Below, piece after piece: positions 6,719-8,849 of a stretch of 8,849 nt of DNA. Position 1 is the stretch's first letter; each line of letters starts with the position of its first letter. The stretch lies in assembly GCA_050942555.1 (NCBI GenBank), contig JBMNNN010000080.1, positions 1 through 8,849 of the forward strand, in the 5' to 3' direction. Under the pieces are notes generated by a model, which saw nothing but the letters and a program-made list of their open reading frames with translations, did no database searches and was not told where the DNA came from. The position numbers and the translations under genes are program-made. Source of the stretch: JAAYXU01 sp050942555 (GTDB lineage: Bacteria; Bacillota; Clostridia; Christensenellales; UMGS416).

Positions 6719-7458
6719 ATGATGCTCCCTTATGATGAATACGGAAAAAGAGAAAAACCAACGATTCTACTTCTGCACGGTGCAGCTGCGCTCGATACCT
6801 TTTACGGTCAGTACTGTTTTTCCGAGCGCTATCATTTAGTCGTTCCGCACCTGTATGGAGCGGGAAAATCAGCAGGTAAGATATATGAGCCCGAAGCATT
6901 GAAGCATGAACTTTTCAAATTGATTCACAGCCTCAATAAGGACAAAATCGGCGTAATCGGCCACTCACTCGGCGCACAGCTTGCAGTTATGCTTGTTTGC
7001 GAACGGCCGGAACAGTTCAGCTTTGCAGTTTTTTTAAGCGCATGGGTCAATCCAAAACCGGGAACTGTTAGAATGTATTGTAATCCTGCGGGAATAACAG
7101 TAAAAATGCTTCATTGTAAATGGTATGTTCGTCTACAGGGGAAATATTGGCGCTACACCAAATAGAACAGGCTGACTATATGGCATATTCACAGCTTATC
7201 ACTCCGCAGGTCTACAGGTCTTTTTTTGCGAACACATTGGATTTGCAAAAGCTGCCAAACTATTTGACCATCAATGTGCCGATGTTGGCCATCTGCGGAA
7301 GCAGAGAGGTGAAGGATATGATATTATCGTTTGGTATGCTTGGCAGGAATCCGCATTGCCGGACGATCATACTGTCTGAAGCAGGCCACGATTTTCCGAT
7401 GCGAAACGCAAAGCAATTCAACAATATACTTGAAAAGTTTATAACGAGTATCAACTGA
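6719..7458 (+). pseudogene. Alpha/beta hydrolase, broken by one frameshift
   Basis: This is a small esterase/lipase-like hydrolase of the alpha/beta fold. The first part (from ATG 6719, or 6722 with AGGA eight bases upstream) shows the oxyanion HG (20-21) in ILLLHGAA and the nucleophile elbow GHSLG with S83. It ends at TAG 7163-7165 after GKYWRYTK. The second part, in the frame one base back, continues with EQADYMAYSQLITP, VPMLAICGSREV and AGHDFPMRNA, the last giving the catalytic histidine (codon 7387-7389), and stops at 7456-7458. One extra base in the AAA run near 7160-7162 would restore a continuous protein of about 246 residues. No slippery heptamer is present, so programmed frameshifting is unlikely. 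The segment is clearly richer in A and T than the flanking genes, which suggests recent acquisition. The first part alone lacks the histidine and should be inactive. Confidence 0.8.
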
Positions 7459-7537
7459 TATAACGGAGCATAAAGAAACAGTTTGATCGGGCAGTTTTTT
7501 ATTGAATTATGGGATGCGTTCCGGGATGTAACACAGG

Positions 7538-7569
7538 TTACCGAACCCTTCCCCGGATTGGGGTATACT
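7538..7569 (+). promoter_or_regulatory. Possible long-spacer (MerR-type) promoter for the cupin gene
   Basis: TATACT (7564-7569, five of six) is preceded by TTACCG (7538-7543, three of six to TTGACA) with an unusually long 20-base spacer. The spacer holds an imperfect dyad at 7545-7564: ACCC, four bases, CC/GG, four bases, GGGT. A dyad in a 19-20 base spacer is the hallmark of MerR-family activated promoters. The -35 is weak and no MerR gene is in the window. The transcript leader would be short, since the ATG is at 7591. Confidence 0.4.
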
Positions 7570-7590
7570 GCGGTTAAAGGAGATGATCGT

Positions 7591-7896
7591 ATGGTTGAGC
7601 AGGTATTCAGGTTTACGGAAGGCCACAAGGTGGAACGGGTGATACAGGACGAAAACATCCATTACCTTCACATGGTCTTTCAGAAAAACGAGGGGCTTCC
7701 GGAGCATTTCTCCAACGCAAACCTGTACATGACGGTCCTCAGAGGAACGCTGTCCATCGGACTCAACGACCAGGAGATACACGAGTACGGAGCGGGAACC
7801 GTGCTTAAAATTCCGTTTCAGACCAGGATGAATGTGGGCAACCGGCATGATGATACGCTGGAGCTCATCGTCGTAAAAGCGCCCGCGCCCAAATAA
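7591..7896 (+). CDS. Small cupin-domain protein
   Basis: A 101-residue single-domain cupin of unknown substrate. LPEHFSNANLYMTVLRGTL (about 37-55) is the first conserved cupin motif, with H40 the only obvious metal-ligand histidine there, and YGAGTVLKIPFQTRMNVGN (66-84) is the second. It ends in ELIVVKAPAPK. The weak set of metal ligands suggests a binding or sensing role rather than a classic dioxygenase, but this is inference. The ATG at 7591 has AAAGGAG (7576-7582) eight bases upstream, which is why I prefer it to the frame open from 7483. A terminator follows eight bases past the stop, so it looks like a single-gene unit. It converges with the AraC regulator. Confidence 0.85.
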   Translation: MVEQVFRFTEGHKVERVIQDENIHYLHMVFQKNEGLPEHFSNANLYMTVLRGTLSIGLNDQEIHEYGAGTVLKIPFQTRMNVGNRHDDTLELIVVKAPAPK

Positions 7897-7903
7897 CGGG
7901 CTG

Positions 7904-7930
7904 GGGCTGCCAGCGGGCAGCCCTCTTTTC
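7904..7930 (+). terminator. Rho-independent terminator after the cupin gene
   Basis: GGGCTGCC (7904-7911) and GGCAGCCC (7916-7923) form an 8-base-pair stem with an AGCG loop, followed by TCTTTTC. It lies between the convergent cupin and AraC genes. On the minus strand there is no T run after the stem, so it mainly serves the cupin transcript. Confidence 0.75.
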
Positions 7931-7932
7931 AT

Positions 7933-8781
7933 TTATGCCTTATCCTTCCCCGCTTCGCGGGCTGCGCATCGCCGCTCCCCCACCCGGTACGCGGTGGGCG
8001 TAACGCCCACGCGCAGCCGGAACTGGTTGGAAAAATAGTGCTCGTCCGCGAAACGGAGCCGGTAGGCGATATGCTTGACGGGCAGGCTCGTGTCGCGCAG
8101 CAGCAGGCGGGCCGCATCCATGCGCCGCTCTATCAGGTAGCGGTAGGGCGTCACGCCGAACGCCTCCCGGAACAGGCGAATGGTCTGAGAAGGCGAGCGA
8201 TAAATGCGCGCCGCCATATCGGCGACGCTGACATCCGACTCGACGCTCCGATCGAGAAAACCGCGCAGCGCCTCAGCCTCTCCGGAAACCCCCCCTGCCC
8301 CGCGGCCCACGCGCGCAGCCAGCCCGATGAGAAGCTCGTGGCAAAGAAGCGCGATCCGCCCGAATATGTCCCGCGCGTCCCCGCCGCTGCGCGCCGCCGC
8401 GAGGATTCGCTCAAACAGCATGCGCGCGTCGTAGCCCGGCACATGGTATACCGAATCGAGCCCGTAGAGCGGAATAAGGCTGTCCAGCAGCGGTCCGGAC
8501 GCGTTCATCCACATTTTGACCCAGGGATTCGCGCGGCTGGACGCATACTCGTGGTCGCTGCCCCGCGGAAGCAGATACACGTCTCCTGCCCGCGCGATAA
8601 ACTCCCGCCCGTCGACCCGCACCCTTCCCTCTCCCCGCTCCACGTACTCGAAAACGTATATAGGGGAGCGCTCACGGCGGATCCGGTACGACCCGTCACA
8701 GTAGGAAACACCGACCATCTCGGTGCAAAAGGGCAGATCCCCGCGCCACAGCCCCGCAAAGCTTACGATATCCTCGGCCAT
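7933..8781 (-). CDS. AraC family transcriptional regulator
   Basis: A one-component regulator that binds DNA through a C-terminal pair of helix-turn-helix motifs, usually controlling sugar-use genes in this group. The N-terminal half holds a cupin-type ligand-binding domain (YVERGEGRVRVDGREFIARAG, then DVYLLPRGSDHEY, about residues 45-77). The C-terminal domain runs from about 175 to 270, with SVADMAARIYRSPSQTIRLF as the first helix-turn-helix and the conserved HIAYRLRFADEHYFSNQFR and GVTPTAYR as the second. Length 282 residues fits the family. I chose the ATG at 8781 because GAGGA lies eight bases upstream; the upstream GTG at 8796 overlaps that site. The likely target is either its own promoter region or a gene beyond the right edge. 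It may once have governed the glycoside hydrolase locus. Confidence 0.93.
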   Translation of the reverse strand: MAEDIVSFAGLWRGDLPFCTEMVGVSYCDGSYRIRRERSPIYVFEYVERGEGRVRVDGREFIARAGDVYLLPRGSDHEYASSRANPWVKMWMNASGPLLDSLIPLYGLDSVYHVPGYDARMLFERILAAARSGGDARDIFGRIALLCHELLIGLAARVGRGAGGVSGEAEALRGFLDRSVESDVSVADMAARIYRSPSQTIRLFREAFGVTPYRYLIERRMDAARLLLRDTSLPVKHIAYRLRFADEHYFSNQFRLRVGVTPTAYRVGERRCAAREAGKDKA

Positions 8782-8837
8782 GCTTCTTTTCCTCACCGCA
8801 TTAGCAGTATTCTTGATTTTATTCCGGTTATATAGGC

Positions 8838-8845
8838 ATTATAAT
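8838..8845. promoter_or_regulatory. ATTATAAT, -10 box readable on both strands
   Basis: The 8-base palindrome ATTATAAT contains TATAAT on the minus strand (8838-8843) and on the plus strand (8840-8845). On the minus strand it would drive the AraC gene, giving a leader of about 50 bases; the matching -35 would be outside the window. On the plus strand no -35 at normal spacing is seen (TTGATT at 8813-8818 is 21 bases away), so only the AraC role is likely. Confidence 0.45.
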
Positions 8846-8849
8846 ACAC

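Noticed and set aside
7150..7170. Programmed ribosomal frameshift joining the two hydrolase parts
   Set aside because: No X-XXY-YYZ slippery heptamer is present in the reading phase and no downstream stem is obvious; simple mutation or sequencing loss is more likely.
7453..7500. Terminator after the alpha/beta hydrolase, because of six T at 7495-7500
   Set aside because: Only a 5-base AACTG/CAGTT match with a loop of over 30 bases precedes the T run; too weak to call.
8038..8835. 265-codon plus-strand open frame opposite the AraC regulator
   Set aside because: Antisense shadow; the AraC motifs on the other strand are decisive.

Overview
The window looks like a chromosomal stretch of a fairly high-GC, spore-forming Bacillota (Clostridia-like or Paenibacillus-like). 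Reasons: strong GGAGG-type ribosome binding sites, an LplC-type sugar ABC permease fragment, a rhamnosidase-like glycoside hydrolase, Gfo/Idh/MocA and PIG-L enzymes, an AraC regulator, and a probable spore coat protein remnant. I see no rRNA, tRNA, CRISPR array, insertion sequence or phage gene.

Layout. Bases 1-480 are a mosaic: an LplC-like permease piece lacking both ends (minus strand) joined to a short piece of the N-terminus of a glycoside hydrolase (minus strand). That piece meets, head to head, the body of a GH106-like hydrolase on the plus strand (to 2853). The hydrolase converges with a PIG-L deacetylase gene (minus, 2850-3722), and their stop codons overlap. Next come the PIG-L promoter, a hairpin and a strong terminator, then a Gfo/Idh/MocA oxidoreductase (minus, 3927-4985). 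A frameshifted CotF-like coat protein remnant (about 5012-5280) and an Eis-like GNAT acetyltransferase with its own promoter (minus, 5306-6478) follow. Between the GNAT gene and the plus-strand genes lies a short coding-looking minus-strand ORF I could not name (6530-6667, open to 6715). The plus strand then carries an AT-rich alpha/beta hydrolase broken by one frameshift (6719-7458) and a small cupin gene (7591-7896) ending in a terminator. The cupin converges with an AraC-family regulator (minus, 7933-8781), whose promoter sits at the right edge.

How the genes may work together. The hydrolase, sugar permease piece, oxidoreductase and PIG-L deacetylase are typical parts of a locus for taking up and breaking down plant or host glycans. 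Here the locus appears rearranged and partly decayed. The GNAT, alpha/beta hydrolase and cupin have no visible link to sugar use and look like independent transcription units. I did not find a clear new multi-gene system. The most unusual features are the inverted split of the glycoside hydrolase, the unnamed ORF at 6530-6715, and three apparent single-base losses in two small genes. Assembly or sequencing error must be excluded for the rearrangement and the frameshifts.
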